Positions 62,195-64,000 of a stretch of DNA of 64,000 nucleotides are shown here, piece after piece. The stretch is from Pandoraea sp. Lineage in GTDB: Bacteria; Pseudomonadota; Gammaproteobacteria; Burkholderiales; Burkholderiaceae. Both the position numbers and the translations under genes were made by a program. Under the pieces are notes generated by a model. The model ran no database searches and had not been told where the DNA came from. It saw only the letters and a program-made list of their open reading frames with translations. Each line of letters opens with the position of its first letter. The first letter of the stretch is position 1. The DNA lies in NCBI GenBank assembly GCA_031291335.1, contig JARLJF010000016.1, positions 29,263 through 93,262 on the forward strand, written 5' to 3'.

Positions 62195-62515
62195 TTCGAC
62201 GGCTCGAGGCAGGTAGTAGGAAAATGCAGCGGGTCGGCCGCAACTGACGCAGGATCGGCCCAACGGGCTATTTTAGCGAAGATTACCCGCGCTTGTGGTA
62301 AACACCGGCTCGCAAAGCGCGATTTCATGCCATTTCGGCACGAAAACTGCCACGTATTGCCAGAATTTGACGAAATCGCAGCGAGCGGCGCCGCGTGGCG
62401 CTGCCGTTGATTTCGCGCGTGCCGTCGAATGCCCCCGTTGTCACCCATCGGACTCAGGGAATCGGACGACGCGCTAGAATGGCAGATTACGTCTCTCATG
62501 CTTCGCGCCCTCGCC
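62195..62515. other. Gene-free gap between divergent tyrB and uvrB
   Basis: No gene is seen in this 321-nt gap. On the plus strand a -10-like TAGAAT (62475-62480) stands about 36 nt before the uvrB ATG, without a clear -35. No SOS (LexA) box was recognised, unlike for dinB. On the minus strand no clean promoter was read for tyrB. Confidence 0.4.
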
Positions 62516-64000
62516 ATGACCCCTGCGGCTGACCACGATCTGGACGAAAGCAAGTTCCTGACGTTCCCGGATTCGCCTTACCAGCTCTACTGCCCATTCC
62601 CTGCCGCCGGCGACCAGCCCGCGGCCATCGCTCAGTTGACCGAGGGGGTGGATGACGGACTTGCGTTCCAGACCTTGCTCGGCGTGACCGGCTCGGGCAA
62701 GACGTTCACGATGGCAAACGTGATCGCGCGGCTCGGCCGCCCGGCGATCGTGTTCGCGCCCAACAAGACGCTTGCCGCCCAGCTTTATTCGGAGTTCCGC
62801 GAATTCTTCCCGCGCAATGCGGTGGAGTACTTCGTGTCGTACTACGACTATTACCAGCCGGAAGCGTACGTGCCGCAGCGCGATCTCTTCATCGAGAAGG
62901 ATTCGTCCGTCAATGAACACATCGAGCAGATGCGTCTTTCGGCAACGAAGAGCCTGCTGGAGCGGCGCGACGTGGTGATCGTGGCCACCGTGTCCGCGAT
63001 CTACGGTATCGGGAATCCGAACGAATACCACCAGATGATTCTGACGGTGCGTCAGGGCGACAAGATTGGCCAGCGCGAAGTCATCGCGCGGTTGATCGCG
63101 ATGCAGTACACCCGCAACGAAACGGATTTCGGGCGGGGCACATTCCGCGTGCGTGGCGACACGATCGATATTTTCCCGGCAGAACACGCCGAATTGGCGT
63201 TGCGCGTGGAGCTGTTCGACGACGAAGTCGACACGCTGCAACTGTTCGATCCGCTCACGGGACGCGTGCGGCAGAAGGTGCCGCGATTCACGGTGTACCC
63301 GTCCTCACACTACGTGACCCCGCGAGATACGGTGCTGCGTGCGATCGAGACGATCAAGGATGAACTGCGCGATCGGCTCGACTTCTTCTATAAGGAAGGC
63401 AAGCTGGTCGAGGCGCAGCGTCTGGAGCAGCGCACCCGCTTCGATCTGGAGATGTTGCAGGAGCTGGGCTTCTGCAAGGGCATCGAAAACTATTCGCGGC
63501 ATTTGTCCGGGGCGGCCCCGGGCGAGCCGCCGCCGACGCTTGTCGATTACCTGCCGCCCGACGCGTTGATGTTCCTCGATGAGTCGCACGTGCTCATCGG
63601 CCAGTTCAACGGCATGTACAACGGCGACCGGGCGCGTAAGGAAAATCTCGTCAACTACGGTTTCCGTCTGCCATCGGCGCTGGATAACCGTCCGCTCAAG
63701 TTTGCCGAGTACGAACGCAAGATGCGTCAGGCGGTCTTTGTCTCCGCGACCCCCGCCGATTACGAGGCCAAGCGAACGGGGCAGGTCGTAGAGCAGGTGG
63801 TGCGCCCGACCGGGCTGATCGATCCGATCATCATGGTGCGTCCGGCGCGTACGCAGGTAGACGACGTCCTGTCGGAAATCAACAAGCGTGTCGCGGTGGG
63901 GGAGCGTGTGCTCGTCACCACGCTCACGAAGCGCATGGCGGAGCAGCTCACCGACTACCTGTCCGATAACGGTGTGAAGGTCCGTTATCTGCACAGCGAC
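62516..64000 (+). CDS. uvrB: Excinuclease ABC subunit B (partial, 3' end outside window)
   Basis: About 495 codons are in the window; the gene runs off the right edge. Helicase motif [15 protein letters not shown], the damage-sensing beta-hairpin [21 protein letters not shown], and motifs FLDESHV and [10 protein letters not shown] are visible. It is the central damage-verifying protein of nucleotide excision repair. The start is ATG 62516 ([12 protein letters not shown]); ATG 62498 is also in frame. Its upstream region lacks the LexA box that controls uvrB in E. coli. Confidence 0.95.
   Translation, partial: MTPAADHDLDESKFLTFPDSPYQLYCPFPAAGDQPAAIAQLTEGVDDGLAFQTLLGVTGSGKTFTMANVIARLGRPAIVFAPNKTLAAQLYSEFREFFPRNAVEYFVSYYDYYQPEAYVPQRDLFIEKDSSVNEHIEQMRLSATKSLLERRDVVIVATVSAIYGIGNPNEYHQMILTVRQGDKIGQREVIARLIAMQYTRNETDFGRGTFRVRGDTIDIFPAEHAELALRVELFDDEVDTLQLFDPLTGRVRQKVPRFTVYPSSHYVTPRDTVLRAIETIKDELRDRLDFFYKEGKLVEAQRLEQRTRFDLEMLQELGFCKGIENYSRHLSGAAPGEPPPTLVDYLPPDALMFLDESHVLIGQFNGMYNGDRARKENLVNYGFRLPSALDNRPLKFAEYERKMRQAVFVSATPADYEAKRTGQVVEQVVRPTGLIDPIIMVRPARTQVDDVLSEINKRVAVGERVLVTTLTKRMAEQLTDYLSDNGVKVRYLHSD

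Overview
The window looks like ordinary chromosomal DNA of a GC-rich betaproteobacterium of the Burkholderiaceae, most likely Pandoraea or a close relative. The genus is an inference from overall gene content. Supporting signs are the Ralstonia-type intracellular PHB depolymerase, the small DUF1841, DUF2322 and DUF2917 families, the neighbouring ParE and ParC loci, and uniform high-GC codon use. I saw no rRNA, tRNA, CRISPR array, prophage or insertion sequence.

Layout. 0-3.7 kb: a branched-chain amino acid type ABC transporter (end of livK, then livH, livM, livG, livF). 4.1-6.9 kb: a membrane diguanylate cyclase, then thyA-folA on the minus strand. 6.9-10.2 kb: an iron-type ABC transporter split into divergent ATPase and permease genes. 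10.8-17.6 kb: the most distinctive block. It holds a LysR regulator, an orphan NitT/TauT-type periplasmic binding protein, an aconitase-superfamily hydratase with its swivel domain at the N-terminus, and two CaiB/BaiF family proteins, one of them alpha-methylacyl-CoA racemase-like. It reads as a regulated catabolic module for an unknown hydroxy- or dicarboxylic acid. 17.7-28.2 kb: a lipoprotein, SOS-controlled dinB, an MgtC-like protein, photolyase, a urea transporter, glnS and small hypothetical genes. 28.3-37 kb: uup, then parE and parC separated by two envelope genes, with a DnaA-box pair ahead of parE. 37-45.1 kb: a LysR/MFS divergent pair, then a minus-strand run (DUF2917, VOC protein, DMT exporter, aminotransferase, RidA) facing a MocR regulator across a GTACA-repeat operator. 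45.2-53.5 kb: heat-shock htpG with a sigma-32 promoter, ubiC, a DNA glycosylase, a spermidine-synthase-like gene ending in an octamer repeat, a frameshifted benE and a moxR/VWA pair. 53.8-64 kb: two small cytochromes c, housekeeping genes (nth, rsxB-like, phaZ, tyrB) and the 5' part of uvrB, cut by the window edge.

The strongest sequence-level observations are these: an exact 11-bp tandem duplication that breaks benE and whose removal restores a 398-codon frame; eight tandem copies of an octamer running over a stop codon; the swivel-first hydratase cluster; and readable regulatory sites (LexA box, sigma-32 promoter, DnaA boxes, MocR-type operator). All function calls come from reading the translated proteins and motifs. 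No database search was possible.
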